A stretch of 64,000 nt of DNA from Gracilibacillus caseinilyticus (GCF_022919115.1 NZ_CP095072.1:1240001-1304000), one strand, 5' to 3'. Counted from the first letter of the stretch, positions 51,267 through 60,418 are shown. The notes: generated from the letters alone by a model not told the origin. A program made the numbers and translations.

Positions 51267-52631
51267 TTATTTGTAACGCTTGATTTTAATGGTTGTTCCT
51301 TGTTCATTTGAATCAATGTCCCATTCCAGATCCATGCCTTTCACCATCTTATCTACGATGGATAAACCGATGCCGGCACCTTGCTGCTCGGAGTCTTCTA
51401 TCATCCCTTTTCCGTGGTCTGAAATAACGATGGCATCATAATTATCCGCTGATTCCAAGCGAATGGCTACGTATTTTCCATGTTTGGCATGTCGTAACAC
51501 ATTCTGAAAGAGATTATCATAGATTCGGTTTAACCAAATCGGATCTACCAGCCATCTGTTATTCTCAAAATCCTGGATGTCAGCCTCTATGTCAAAGTCT
51601 TCCTTTTCAAAAACGGGATACCAGGAAGCGATGCACTCCCGTGTAAACCGAACAATGTCTATTTCTTGCAGGTCGAGCTTATACTTACTCGCCATTAACA
51701 AAGTATAGGACATTAAATTTTCTATTAACCGATCTATATTGGCTACCGAAGATTTCAGTGTTTTCAACGACTCGACAGCATCCTTTGGTAAGTCTTTCTT
51801 TGCTAGCTTGAACGTTTGTGCATTTATTTTGGTTAATGGAGTTCTCAGATCGTGAGATAAATTAGCAATTAACTCCTGGCGCAATCGTTCCTCTTCTTGT
51901 TCACGTTCTCTGCTGTCTCGTAGTTCGTCCACCATTTGATTAAAGGTTTGTTCCAGCTGGCCAATTTCATCCTTCTTTTTTACATCAATTTGTATCGGGA
52001 GACCATCGACATCTCGTATTTCCATTGCTTCTTGTAATTGTAATAATCTTTTTCTAATGCCTCTGAAGAAAAGAAAGGAGATACAGATAAATAAAAGGAT
52101 TAATAAAGCTATGCCTGCAAGTAAATAGACACCATATCGATCATTAGCTAGTTGTGCAGGGGGTTGTAAAACGGCCCTATTGATCTCAAAAACGATAAAA
52201 CCGTTGGACTGATCATTGCCAATGAATGCAATGACGGTGAACGGATCGTCATCATATCTTTCTTTAATAAATTTTGCTGTATAAGAGGAGTTCCATTGAT
52301 TTGGCAGATCTTCACTTACGTCCAATTGCTCACGGAGTTTTCCTTGTCCATCTACCCAGAACATGGCAGCATCAGGGTATTGATCTTTCCATTTAGCAAA
52401 ATGTGCGGCGATATTATTGCTGGAAATATCATTTAAATGGCTCGCTTCCTGATGCCAAGCCTCCTCTAATTTTTCCAAATCTGTTTCTTCCTCTGTATAG
52501 GGGGAATCCATCGTATTCGATACACCTGTGATAAAAAGCGCAATAAATAGATAGCCGATTTGTACGAGCGAGATGGCCAGAATAATAATCATCATATACT
52601 TAGCTAGTAAAGATCGGAAAAATGTTTTCAT
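51267..52631 (-). CDS. Sensor histidine kinase (HAMP + HisKA + HATPase)
   Basis: A 454-aa membrane kinase. TM1 is at ~12-34, an extracytoplasmic region of ~125 residues follows, TM2 is at ~167-190, then HAMP (to ~245), HisKA with phospho-acceptor H260 in N-L-S-H-D-L-R-T-P-L, an N box (D-N-L-F-Q-N-V-L-R-H-A) and G boxes (D-H-G-K-G-M; G-A-G-I-G-L-S-I-V). The start overlaps the regulator stop by 4 bp. The neighbouring ABC exporter suggests it detects a peptide antibiotic or the membrane damage it causes; the large extracellular domain allows direct sensing. Confidence 0.92.
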   Translation of the reverse strand: MKTFFRSLLAKYMMIIILAISLVQIGYLFIALFITGVSNTMDSPYTEEETDLEKLEEAWHQEASHLNDISSNNIAAHFAKWKDQYPDAAMFWVDGQGKLREQLDVSEDLPNQWNSSYTAKFIKERYDDDPFTVIAFIGNDQSNGFIVFEINRAVLQPPAQLANDRYGVYLLAGIALLILLFICISFLFFRGIRKRLLQLQEAMEIRDVDGLPIQIDVKKKDEIGQLEQTFNQMVDELRDSREREQEEERLRQELIANLSHDLRTPLTKINAQTFKLAKKDLPKDAVESLKTLKSSVANIDRLIENLMSYTLLMASKYKLDLQEIDIVRFTRECIASWYPVFEKEDFDIEADIQDFENNRWLVDPIWLNRIYDNLFQNVLRHAKHGKYVAIRLESADNYDAIVISDHGKGMIEDSEQQGAGIGLSIVDKMVKGMDLEWDIDSNEQGTTIKIKRYK

Positions 52632-53296
52632 CGTTTCACCCGATAGCCAATGCCACGTATTGTTTCAATAATGGTTGGATGAGCAGGATTTACTTCTAAT
52701 TTTTCACGCAGATAGCGTATATGGACCATTAATGTTTTATCACCTTCTAGATATGGCTCACCCCAAACGCCTTCATAGAGCTGTTCTTTTGTAAGAATTT
52801 GATTAAGGTGGCGAATGAAAAAGTGAAACAAATGGAATTGTTTGCCCGTCAATTTTATTTCTTTATCATTATTCTGATTCATAATCATCATCGATTTTGT
52901 ATCAATGTGTAAGTGTCCAATGTATAAGGTATCCTCATTCTTTTGAAATCTTCTGAGCAAAACTTCCACACGTGCAGATAATTCCTCCGGATGGAAAGGT
53001 TTCGTTAAATAATCATCAGCAAAACTGAGTCCTTCTATTTTATCCTCTACTGCAGAACGCGCCGAAAGCATCAAAATTGGTAAGTCCTGTGCTTTCTGTT
53101 TAATCCGCTTGCCAATCGAAAAGCCGTCTAATCCAGGTAGCATAATATCTAAAATAGCAATATCACTATCTTCTATGTATGATTCCAGCTGATCGCCTGA
53201 CTCCAGCCAAGTCACATCATAGCCTCTTTCCGTCAAGTCCTCCGTTACCCAGCTGCCTATCTCTTTTTCATCTTCTATGTATAAAATTCGAACCAA
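52628..53296 (-). CDS. OmpR/PhoB-family response regulator
   Basis: A 222-aa regulator: receiver with acidic pocket I-E-D-E, phospho-acceptor D50 (I-L-D-I-M-L-P-G-L-D-G), conserved T/S and K (L-T-K-P-F), then a C-terminal winged helix (~128-222; K-L-T-G-K-Q-F-H-L-F, V-H-I-R-Y-L-R-E-K-L, T-I-R-G-I-G-Y-R-V). Co-transcribed with the kinase. Its probable target is the 11-bp direct repeats before the ABC operon. Confidence 0.93.
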   Translation of the reverse strand: MVRILYIEDEKEIGSWVTEDLTERGYDVTWLESGDQLESYIEDSDIAILDIMLPGLDGFSIGKRIKQKAQDLPILMLSARSAVEDKIEGLSFADDYLTKPFHPEELSARVEVLLRRFQKNEDTLYIGHLHIDTKSMMIMNQNNDKEIKLTGKQFHLFHFFIRHLNQILTKEQLYEGVWGEPYLEGDKTLMVHIRYLREKLEVNPAHPTIIETIRGIGYRVKR

Positions 53297-53490
53297 TTTT
53301 AGCCCTCCTTTTAGCAGGTTTTCATTCCATTATTTTACACGTTTTGTTTGTAAGATACTATATTCTCTATGAAAAATTTAAAAAAGAATGGTAGGTATTG
53401 CAGAAAGATATCGATCAAGTTTTCAAAGAAAGTAATAATGGGCATAATGAAGGTAGTGGATAGCTAACATATATAATACGGAGGTCTGTC

Positions 53491-53916
53491 ATGAAGTTAG
53501 TAGAAGTTTATCGCGTCAAAACATATGTCGTACCAGCATATGTTGATCGAGTGGTGGAGGGCATTCTGTCTGTCAATGAGTTGACAGTCGGAAATTACAG
53601 AAATGTTATGTGGCAGTCGAGAGATGGTATGGAGCAGTTTGTTCCATCAGAGGGGTCTGTTCCTGCTAAAGGAGCAGCGGGGGAGAAAACGACGCTTACT
53701 TCCATTCGTATTGAATTTTCTATTCCAAGAGACGAAGCATTGTTGAGGAAGGTCATCGAAGAGGGGATTTACCCGAATCACCCGTGGGATGAACCGGTAG
53801 TGCAAGCCTCTGAGGAAAAAGAGGCTAGAAAACATCAGTGGGAGTGTAATATAAACTGTGTAAGTAAGAAATGCGTACGGTTTCTTACTCACACAGTTTT
53901 TTGTTTGTTAGAATAA
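53491..53916 (+). CDS. NIF3-like small protein with C-terminus replaced by IS sequence
   Basis: A 141-aa frame. Residues 1-~110 follow the small NIF3/CutA-like module (V-K-T-Y-V-V-P-A-Y-V-D-R-V-V-E-G-I; V-G-N-Y-R-N-V-M-W; the terminal H-P-W-D-E-P-V, usually HPYEE/HPWEE). The IS256-family element begins at about 53836, so the last ~26 residues (ECNINCVSKKCVRFLTHTVF...) are encoded by the IS end, not by the original gene. The conserved module is complete, so function may persist. Strong ACGGAGG ribosome site before the ATG. Confidence 0.75.
   Translation: MKLVEVYRVKTYVVPAYVDRVVEGILSVNELTVGNYRNVMWQSRDGMEQFVPSEGSVPAKGAAGEKTTLTSIRIEFSIPRDEALLRKVIEEGIYPNHPWDEPVVQASEEKEARKHQWECNINCVSKKCVRFLTHTVFCLLE
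53854..53904 (+). terminator. Hairpin inside IS left end, blocks readthrough
   Basis: AACTGTGTAAGTAAGAAA pairs with TTTCTTACTCACACAGTT (one mismatch), followed by TTTTTTG. It should stop transcription entering from the interrupted NIF3-like gene, a common way for IS elements to stay silent. Confidence 0.7.
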
Positions 53917-53944
53917 TAAGTATAAAGCTAAAGGGGGGTTTTAC

Positions 53945-55183
53945 ATGGGGAAACCGAAAAGAGATCCTAACTCCGTAGAATTAGCTAACAAGATCATTGA
54001 ACAGTATCAACCTGAAACAGTAGAAGATATGCAACATGCACTAAAAGACATATTTGGACCTATGTTTGAGACGATGTTAAAAGGTGAAATGGACCATCAC
54101 TTAGGATATTCCTCCAATGAAAAAGGGCAAAAAAGCACGGTAAACAGACGGAATGGATATGGAAAGAAAACCATCAAAACATCCACTGGAGAAGTAGAAT
54201 TAGAAGTGCCAAGAGATCGAGACGGCTCATTCGAACCACAAGTCATTCCCAAACGTCAGCGAGATGTCTCCGCCATTGAAAACAAAGTCATTGCCATGTA
54301 CGCCCGTGGTATGTCTCAGAGGGATATATCCTCTACTATTGAAGATATTTATGGATTTTCTGTGTCTCATGAAATGGTATCTAACATGACGGACCATGTA
54401 CTGACAGAATTAGAAGAATGGCAAACAAGACCCTTACAGCCTTGTTATCCTTTTGTCTTTGTGGACTGCCTTTACGCGACTGTTCGTAATGATTATGAAA
54501 CGAAGAAATACGCAGTCTATACCATGCTTGGATACACCATCGAAGGCAAGAAAGAGATACTAGGTTTATGGCTTAATGAAACGGAAAGTAAGCATAAATG
54601 GATGCAAATCTTTGATGAGATTAAATCGAGAGGAGTAGAAGATATTTTCTTTCTCTCTATCGATGGCGTAACTGGTCTAGAAGAAGGTGCTCGTGTCATA
54701 TTCCCATCCGTAACGGTCCAACGATGTATCGTTCACCTTATTCGAAATTCCCTTAAATATGTACCAAGTAAGGATTACAAACCCTTCACAGCTGCTTTAC
54801 GAAAAGTATATGCCGCATCCAGCCTAAAAGCTTGTCGCAGCGCCTTTGAAAACTTTCAACAACAATGGTCTTCTTACCCTGGAGCCATTGATGTCTGGAA
54901 GCGCCATTTCTCTCATGTAGAACAGCTTTTTGATTACGGTAGTGCGATTCGTAAAATCATGTATACAACAAATGCCGTAGAAAGTGTTCACTCAAGCTAT
55001 CGTAAAGTTACCCAAAAAGGAGCATTCCCAGACGAGAATGCCCTATTAAAAGTACTATATTTACGAACGAAAGAATTAGAAGATAAATGGAAAGGTGGCC
55101 ATATTCAGCAATGGGCCATGGTGATGAACCAGTTGTTAATTCATGACCATCTAAAGGATCGTGTATTAAAGTATTTAGAATAA
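53945..55183 (+). CDS. IS256-family (Mutator-type) transposase
   Basis: A 412-aa DDE transposase, full length for the family. N-terminal zinc/HTH region (L-K-G-E-M-D-H-H-L-G-Y; R-N-G-Y-G-K-K-T-I-K-T), then E-V-P-R-D-R-D-G-S-F-E-P-Q, M-Y-A-R-G-M-S-Q-R-D-I; catalytic D in F-V-D-C-L-Y, second D in L-S-I-D-G-V-T-G-L, the family sequence C-I-V-H-L-I-R-N-S-L-K-Y-V and third acidic E near T-N-A-V-E-S-V-H-S. AAAGGGGGG lies about 8 nt before the ATG. No frameshift or stop, so probably active. Confidence 0.96.
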   Translation: MGKPKRDPNSVELANKIIEQYQPETVEDMQHALKDIFGPMFETMLKGEMDHHLGYSSNEKGQKSTVNRRNGYGKKTIKTSTGEVELEVPRDRDGSFEPQVIPKRQRDVSAIENKVIAMYARGMSQRDISSTIEDIYGFSVSHEMVSNMTDHVLTELEEWQTRPLQPCYPFVFVDCLYATVRNDYETKKYAVYTMLGYTIEGKKEILGLWLNETESKHKWMQIFDEIKSRGVEDIFFLSIDGVTGLEEGARVIFPSVTVQRCIVHLIRNSLKYVPSKDYKPFTAALRKVYAASSLKACRSAFENFQQQWSSYPGAIDVWKRHFSHVEQLFDYGSAIRKIMYTTNAVESVHSSYRKVTQKGAFPDENALLKVLYLRTKELEDKWKGGHIQQWAMVMNQLLIHDHLKDRVLKYLE

Positions 55184-55237
55184 CTTACACACTTTTCTTG
55201 ACAAGCCCACTCCTGTTACATGTGTACATGCTATACA

Positions 55238-55513
55238 CTACTTATTCACTTGTTGTAATTCTTCAACGATCTGTTTGGCACCTTCTGGACTAAGCGTGAC
55301 TTTCCCATCAAAGAGAGTGAAATTATCATCCGTGACCTCACCTGTAACCATACATGCTGATGCCGATGAATACTTTCGCAAGATAATTCTTTCCTGATCC
55401 ACAAAGATCTCAATCGGATCCTTTTCTTGAATGTTCAATGATTTTCTTAATTCTTTTGGCAGTACGACTCTTCCCAATTCATCAATCTTTCTCACAATTC
55501 CAGTGCTTTTCAT
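55238..55513 (-). CDS. abrB: AbrB transition-state regulator
   Basis: A 91-aa DNA-binding protein. The N-terminal swapped-hairpin AbrB fold M-K-S-T-G-I-V-R-K-I-D-E-L-G-R-V-V-L-P-K-E-L-R is close to B. subtilis AbrB, as are the C-terminal T-G-E-V-T-D-D-N and L-S-P-E-G-A-K-Q-I-V-E-E-L and the single cysteine (C54 region). AbrB represses post-exponential genes (biofilm, antibiotics, early sporulation) during growth and is itself repressed by Spo0A~P. GGGAGGTAAT precedes the ATG. It lies 25 bp from the right IS end; the IS points toward its 3' end. Confidence 0.95.
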   Translation of the reverse strand: MKSTGIVRKIDELGRVVLPKELRKSLNIQEKDPIEIFVDQERIILRKYSSASACMVTGEVTDDNFTLFDGKVTLSPEGAKQIVEELQQVNK

Positions 55514-55709
55514 TTTATTACCTCCCTAGATTTTTTCTGTCTCTTTTCTATTAAACTGTTATCACTGTTGGTATATAGTTGTTATCTACTTCTAACTATC
55601 TATTGTAAAGAAAAACACCGTCAAAAATCCAGTGAAAATGTTTAATAAAGGTAAACTTAGATGTTTATTACCAATCGTGATTACTTAAATGACTACTTTC
55701 GAATTAATA

Positions 55710-56588
55710 TCAAGGAGATACTGTGTCAAAAGATCCATTATCATTAACTTCTTGCAAAAACACTTTTAAATTTGGTGAAATCCATTTATCTTTATGCATC
55801 ACAGCGTAAAGACTTAATGATTGAGCGTTTACATTTAGCCGCTTTTCTTCTACTAAACCATTTTCTATTTCATCTTTGATCACAAAATGAGGCAGCATCG
55901 ATTGCCCCATTCCGCATAAGATGCATTTTTTAATTGCCTCGATACTAGGTAATTCAATCACAGGCATAGCGTTATTCCCGATCCCATGTAGATATTCATC
56001 TATTGCTGGACGCCAGCTGCAAGCTAATTCTGTAACTAGCATCCTGTTAGCATGAGGATTATTTCCTCTATTTGTACTTTGTACCAATGATAGTTTTTCG
56101 TCTCTTATTTTAGCTATATTCAAATCATCTCTATTCCAATTGGATAATTCCACTAAAATAGCAACATCTATGTCACCATTCTTTAATTGCGTGAACAAGT
56201 TATCATAATCTATAGACTTTAAGATTAATTCTACTTTCGGATATTGTTCCATAAGCTCCATCATGATAGCTGGCAGCCAATGAATCATAACCGATTCACT
56301 TGCACCAATGATTAGTTGACCTGATGGCTCATTGGATGCATGGATCACCTCTTTAGACTGTGCATACAATTTAATGATTTCCAATGCGTAAGGGAAAAAA
56401 CTCCTTCCAGCTTGTGTTAATGATATACTTCGACCTAACCGATCAAATAAAGGGTGTCCTAACTCTTCTTCTAATTCCCTGATATGACCGGTAACAGATG
56501 ATTGCGCATAACCTAACGCATCTGCTGCTTTTTTAAAGCCACCTTTTTCCACGATTGTTCTAAACGTTATCAGATGCCGCAGTTCCAT
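55710..56588 (-). CDS. LysR-family transcriptional regulator
   Basis: A 292-aa LTTR. N-terminal winged HTH M-E-L-R-H-L-I-T-F-R-T-I-V-E-K-G-G-F-K-K-A-A-D-A-L-G-Y-A-Q-S-S-V-T-G-H-I-R-E-L-E, a linker helix, then a two-lobed co-inducer domain (Q-L-I-I-G-A-S-E-S to the end). ATG 56588 has AAGGAGGT 6 nt upstream; the frame to 56609 reads across that site. It is divergent from the quinone-reductase-like gene and very likely controls it, binding in the 56589-56705 gap. Confidence 0.92.
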   Translation of the reverse strand: MELRHLITFRTIVEKGGFKKAADALGYAQSSVTGHIRELEEELGHPLFDRLGRSISLTQAGRSFFPYALEIIKLYAQSKEVIHASNEPSGQLIIGASESVMIHWLPAIMMELMEQYPKVELILKSIDYDNLFTQLKNGDIDVAILVELSNWNRDDLNIAKIRDEKLSLVQSTNRGNNPHANRMLVTELACSWRPAIDEYLHGIGNNAMPVIELPSIEAIKKCILCGMGQSMLPHFVIKDEIENGLVEEKRLNVNAQSLSLYAVMHKDKWISPNLKVFLQEVNDNGSFDTVSP

Positions 56589-56705
56589 TTCGAACCTCCT
56601 TATTATCATTTTTATCGAACTAATATATCTAAAATATCAATTTTACTGAACGGTATATGTATTATAAACTAAAGGTACGCTACAACAAAAGGAAGGAGCT
56701 TCAAT

Positions 56706-57254
56706 ATGAAAGTATTAACCATCGTTACTCATCCCAGGGAAGATTCGCTAACCTTCAAGGTAGCTTATCAGTTTATCGAAGGCCTGCGTAATGCAGGTCA
56801 TGAAACAGAGATCGTTGATTTGTACCGCAGCGATTTCAATCCCATTCTATACGAAGCAGATGAACCGGTGTGGTCCGCTAATCAACAGGCCTTTACTCCT
56901 GAAGTGGAGAAAGAGATGGAAAGACTGAAAAATTATGATGCGCTTGCCTTCATTTTTCCGCTTTGGTGGTGGAGTATGCCAGCGATGTTAAAGGGATATA
57001 TTGATCGTGTATGGAACTATGGATTCGCCTATGGACCCAATAAACTTCATCATCAGCATGTGTTATGGTTCAGTTTGGCAGGGGCACCGATAGAGCGTTT
57101 TACGAAAAGGAAATACGATCAAATGATGGAACATTACTTTAATGTCGCGTTAGCTGATTACTGCGGCATTCCTAGTTCGAGGTTTGAACTTCTTTATGAA
57201 ACAATTGATGTTAAGCCAGGATATGTAAGAGAGTTGGTTGGAACAGGCTTATGA
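56706..57254 (+). CDS. NAD(P)H:quinone oxidoreductase-like flavoprotein (NQO1/KefF fold)
   Basis: A 182-aa flavodoxin-like protein: T-H-P-R-E-D-S-L-T-F-K at the FMN/FAD phosphate site, F-I-F-P-L-W-W-W-S-M-P-A-M-L-K-G-Y-I-D-R-V-W-N-Y-G-F-A-Y, which is the diagnostic NQO1/KefF/YwrO block, then a C-terminal helix. Such enzymes reduce quinones or electrophiles by two electrons at NAD(P)H cost. GGAAGGAG lies before the ATG. Regulated, by inference, by the divergent LysR protein. Confidence 0.92.
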   Translation: MKVLTIVTHPREDSLTFKVAYQFIEGLRNAGHETEIVDLYRSDFNPILYEADEPVWSANQQAFTPEVEKEMERLKNYDALAFIFPLWWWSMPAMLKGYIDRVWNYGFAYGPNKLHHQHVLWFSLAGAPIERFTKRKYDQMMEHYFNVALADYCGIPSSRFELLYETIDVKPGYVRELVGTGL

Positions 57255-57361
57255 ATTAGGGATAACCTATGCCAAAAACTAAACAAAAACTCGCTTATCG
57301 CTCCCAGGTACTGAAAAATACCTTCTGTGATAAAATTTTATGTTTTCATAGGATGTTAGAA

Positions 57362-57388
57362 AAACCGGGCATAACCAGCCCGGTCTTA
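57362..57388 (+). terminator. Hairpin after the quinone reductase gene
   Basis: ACCGGGC-ataacca-GCCCGGT stem with A run upstream and a weak T tail. Confidence 0.5.
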
Positions 57389-57411
57389 ACTAACAAAATA
57401 ATATACAACTA

Positions 57412-57530
57412 CCTGTAATATGGATTATGTTAAGTGGCACATATCGGTCATTTTGAAATGATTCATATGCCGGGACACCTTTACCAGCCACTTTTTGCCC
57501 TGTAGGAGTCTATGTGCCGGGCTGCGTTAT
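57412..57530. repeat. Dispersed intergenic repeat, copy E (inverted)
   Basis: Starts with the terminal motif CCTGTAATATGGATTATGTT and, as complement, carries CATTTCAAAATG and CCGGCATATGAATCATTTC wording shared with copy F (58424-58450). It points toward copy F at 58489, enclosing the 52-bp array. Confidence 0.65.
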
Positions 57531-57570
57531 GGTACAGACTTTTTAAGGAAACAAAAACAGTCGGGAAACA

Positions 57571-57970
57571 CCAGTATTTGTCTTCTTTCTTTTTGAGCAC
57601 TACAAATTTTGTTGCGCTGCATCCCACTTTTGGTTCCTTTCTCGCTAAACGATACAAATCTCTGATGACTGCTACCCACTTTTGGTCCCTTTCTCGCTAA
57701 ACGATACAAATCTCTGGTGACTGCTACCCACTTTTGGTCCCTTTCTCGCTAAACGATACAAATCTCTGATGACTGCTACCCACTTTTGGTCCCTTTCTCG
57801 CTAAACGATACAAATCTCTGATGACTGCTACCCACTTTTGGTCCCTTTCTCGCCAAACGATACAAATCTCTGATGACTGCTACCCACCTTTGGTTCCTTT
57901 CTCGCTAAACGATACAAATCTCTGGTGTCTGCTACCCACTTTTGGTCCCTTTCTCGCTAAACGATACAGG
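57571..57970. repeat. Minisatellite: ~7 units of exactly 52 bp plus one degenerate
   Basis: Units starting CCCACTTTTGGTCCCTTTCT lie at 57623, 57675, 57727, 57779, 57831, 57883 and 57935 (constant 52 bp). A degenerate unit at 57571 keeps the same phase. The remainder of a unit is CGCTAAACGATACAAATCTC then TGATGACTGCTA. No variable spacers, so this is not a CRISPR array. Copies differ at only a few positions (for example TGATGACT/TGGTGACT). Confidence 0.95.
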
Positions 57971-58339
57971 GCGTTTTTGATCGAATGCTCCCCTCTTTCG
58001 ACCATTAACCGCATCTCACATACAGCCATGAAATAATTTACACATTTTACCACAATCCGTACTATAGTCTGTTTTATTCCAAATAATTCCACAATAAAAA
58101 TATGCCTTCTTGACGTAGATGCCTAACATACTCTATCAATAGCTTCGTTTCTTCTTTTCTATAAAAAAGTAGACACTTCACTCCAACAACTATTGACGTA
58201 CGCCCACTGGAAACGAAGCAATTTTTAGGAGCTTTAGGGGAGTGCTACAGCATTTGTAACAGCTAAAAGTAAGGATTTTAAGCAATGTTACAGTGAATGA
58301 TGAAATCGGTGGAGACTGCCCAAAATGCTACCTCTTGCG

Positions 58340-58489
58340 TCAGTTGTAGAACCAATACTAGGACGTAGACCAACCACGGATACTCCCGCGGGACATGCAG
58401 GACGCGGAGTGGTTGGCCGGATCGGTCTCCCAGCATATGAAACATTTCAAAGTTACCACTGTGTTAGTTGACATAATCCATATTATAAG
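58340..58489. repeat. Dispersed intergenic repeat, copy F
   Basis: It contains AGTTGTAGAACC, CCAACCACGGATACTCCCGC, the core GACGCGGAGTGGTTGGCCGG (58401-58420), GCATATGAAACATTTCAAAG and the end TTGACATAATCCATATTATA. CCAACCAC and GTGGTTGG arms form a hairpin. 57971-58339 and 58490-58616 contain no gene I can support. Confidence 0.75.
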
Positions 58490-58616
58490 CACCCATCAAT
58501 CATGTTTAGCATGTTTACTTCTATGACTTTACTTTTATATTTTCTTATACTTGGTACATTCTAAATTTTCACTGCGTCGTGCATCTTCATTGCTAAAATT
58601 TTATGCTTTCCTACCG

Positions 58617-58658
58617 TACAAAAAAAGCTCGTACCCTTATGATAGGAACGAGCTTTCT
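58617..58658 (-). terminator. Terminator of the chemoreceptor gene
   Basis: Minus strand AAAGCTCGTTCC...GGGTACGAGCTTT followed by TTTTTTG. Confidence 0.85.
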
Positions 58659-58660
58659 CC

Positions 58661-60418
58661 TTATTTCTTTAATTGAAAACGGTGAACGATATTTTTTAAT
58701 TCTGTCGATAAGCCGTCCAGTTTTCTTGCTTGATTTGACACTTCTTCCATTGAACTGCTTGATTGCTCTGCTGAAGCTGAGGTTTCTTCAATACCAGCCG
58801 CGGACTCTTCAGCAGTAGATGCTATTTCTTGAATTGACTCATTCATTTCCTCGGTTCGATTCGAAACATCCGCTAAATTATTTGATATATTTTCCATACG
58901 ATCTGCCATATCTTTTACAGAATCATTAATTTCAGTAAAAGTGTCTTGTGTCATAAGAATTTGGGAGGTCCCTTTTTCTACTTCCTGGTACCCTTCTTCA
59001 AGTGAATCGGAAACCCCGGTTGATTCCGATTGAATTCTCGATACAATGCCAGTGATATCTGACACAGATTCCGAAACTTGCTCCGCTAACTTGCGAACTT
59101 CATCTGCTACCACGGCGAACCCTTTTCCTTGCTCTCCAGCTCTTGCTGCCTCAATTGCAGCGTTTAATGCTAATAAATTGGTTTGTTCCGCAATATCATG
59201 AATCACTGCTACTAACCTGCCAATTTCTTGTGATTGTGCATCTAAACTTCTTACTTTTTCTACGGCACCTTTTACAATGTCATCTATTTTCTTCATCTGA
59301 TTAGCAGATGATTGCATTAAGCCGCTTCCTGATTCAGCTTGATCTAATACTTCCCTAGATGCATTGCCAACATTCAGTCCTTCTTGGTTCGTTTCTACTA
59401 CAATATCTTTGAAGCTTTCCATCATTTCTGACAACGTACTTACATGATCTGCCTGCACTTCCGCACCTGATGCTAATTCCTGCATAGTGGTTGTTACCTG
59501 CTCAGAACCTTCTTTTACCTCATTGGAAGAGTTAGTTAATGCATTGCTTTGATCGCTTAATGAAACAGAAGCTTGCGATATATTTGTAATCATACTGTGT
59601 ATATTGTCCTGCATATGATTCATCTCTGTCGCTAATGTCTTTAATTCATCCTTTGTTTTTACGTGAACCGGATCGTTAGATAAATTTCCGTCTGACAATT
59701 CACGCATCCGTTTGGTAACCAATGTTAAAGGTTTGGTAATACTGTTGGAGAAAAGCCAAGTTAGGATAATGCCAATAATAATAAATAATACCGTAACAAA
59801 AATGATTTGATAGAGTAATGTATTCGCTGGTGCATTAAAATCCATTAAATAAGTACTCGAACTTACAACCCATCCCCAATTTTCGTCATAAGCGGAATAA
59901 ACTACTTTCTCCTCCAGCTGGTTTTCATCATTCGGCAGTGGCCATTCATAATACGTATACCCACCACCATTTAACGCCTTTTCCGTATATTCCTGTGTAA
60001 AGAAATTACCGGTCGAATCCTGTGACTCCCAAAAATTTTGCCCTTCCAAACTTGGATGGGCAAGCATAGTGGCCTCTTCATCCGTTATAAATATATAGCC
60101 ATTTTCTCCCAGGTCAATATCCGTGTTAATCGGTCTGGTTCCATCCCCCTGCATTTCACCTAAAATAGATTCTTTCACTTGTTCCTGTGCCTCTTCAAGC
60201 TCTAAATTTCCTTGTTCGACTTCTTTATTTAGCGATTCTATCATCTCCAACGTTAACACAACACTATTCTTTAAGTTGGTTTCACCAAGCTCATTTAATG
60301 CTTGCTGGCTTTGATTGAAGGTTAGATACCCTAATATCACCAATGGCAGAATCAATAACAATAATGAGGTTGTCATCAATTTTTTTCTAACGGTTTGCTT
60401 TTTTAGTAGTTTTAACAT
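58661..60418 (-). CDS. Methyl-accepting chemotaxis protein with extracellular Cache domain
   Basis: A 585-aa chemoreceptor. TM1 is at ~14-36, a ~150-residue periplasm-facing sensor of single-Cache type follows ([34 protein letters not shown]), TM2 is at ~195-218, then HAMP and a long signalling coiled coil with the invariant hairpin tip [19 protein letters not shown]. It sends a ligand signal to CheA. ATG 60418 is preceded by GGAAGGGG; the frame to TTG 60433 runs over that site. Monocistronic. Confidence 0.94.
   Translation of the reverse strand: MLKLLKKQTVRKKLMTTSLLLLILPLVILGYLTFNQSQQALNELGETNLKNSVVLTLEMIESLNKEVEQGNLELEEAQEQVKESILGEMQGDGTRPINTDIDLGENGYIFITDEEATMLAHPSLEGQNFWESQDSTGNFFTQEYTEKALNGGGYTYYEWPLPNDENQLEEKVVYSAYDENWGWVVSSSTYLMDFNAPANTLLYQIIFVTVLFIIIGIILTWLFSNSITKPLTLVTKRMRELSDGNLSNDPVHVKTKDELKTLATEMNHMQDNIHSMITNISQASVSLSDQSNALTNSSNEVKEGSEQVTTTMQELASGAEVQADHVSTLSEMMESFKDIVVETNQEGLNVGNASREVLDQAESGSGLMQSSANQMKKIDDIVKGAVEKVRSLDAQSQEIGRLVAVIHDIAEQTNLLALNAAIEAARAGEQGKGFAVVADEVRKLAEQVSESVSDITGIVSRIQSESTGVSDSLEEGYQEVEKGTSQILMTQDTFTEINDSVKDMADRMENISNNLADVSNRTEEMNESIQEIASTAEESAAGIEETSASAEQSSSSMEEVSNQARKLDGLSTELKNIVHRFQLKK

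Larger units (their letters stand above)
53836..55212 (+). mobile_element. IS256-family insertion sequence, apparently intact
   Basis: The ends align as ~30-bp imperfect inverted repeats: left 53836-53865 and the complement of right 55183-55212 match at 23 of 30 positions, both ending in GTGTAAGT. The element is about 1.38 kb, as usual for the family. It carries one intact transposase gene and has a terminator-like hairpin just inside the left end. I could not recognise a clear 8-9-bp target duplication, so boundaries are approximate. Confidence 0.85.

Noticed and set aside
53846..53916. C-terminal residues of the NIF3-like protein as native sequence
   Set aside because: They fall inside the IS inverted repeat and its hairpin.
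57571..57970. Possible CRISPR array
   Set aside because: All 52 bp of each unit are conserved, so there are no spacers.
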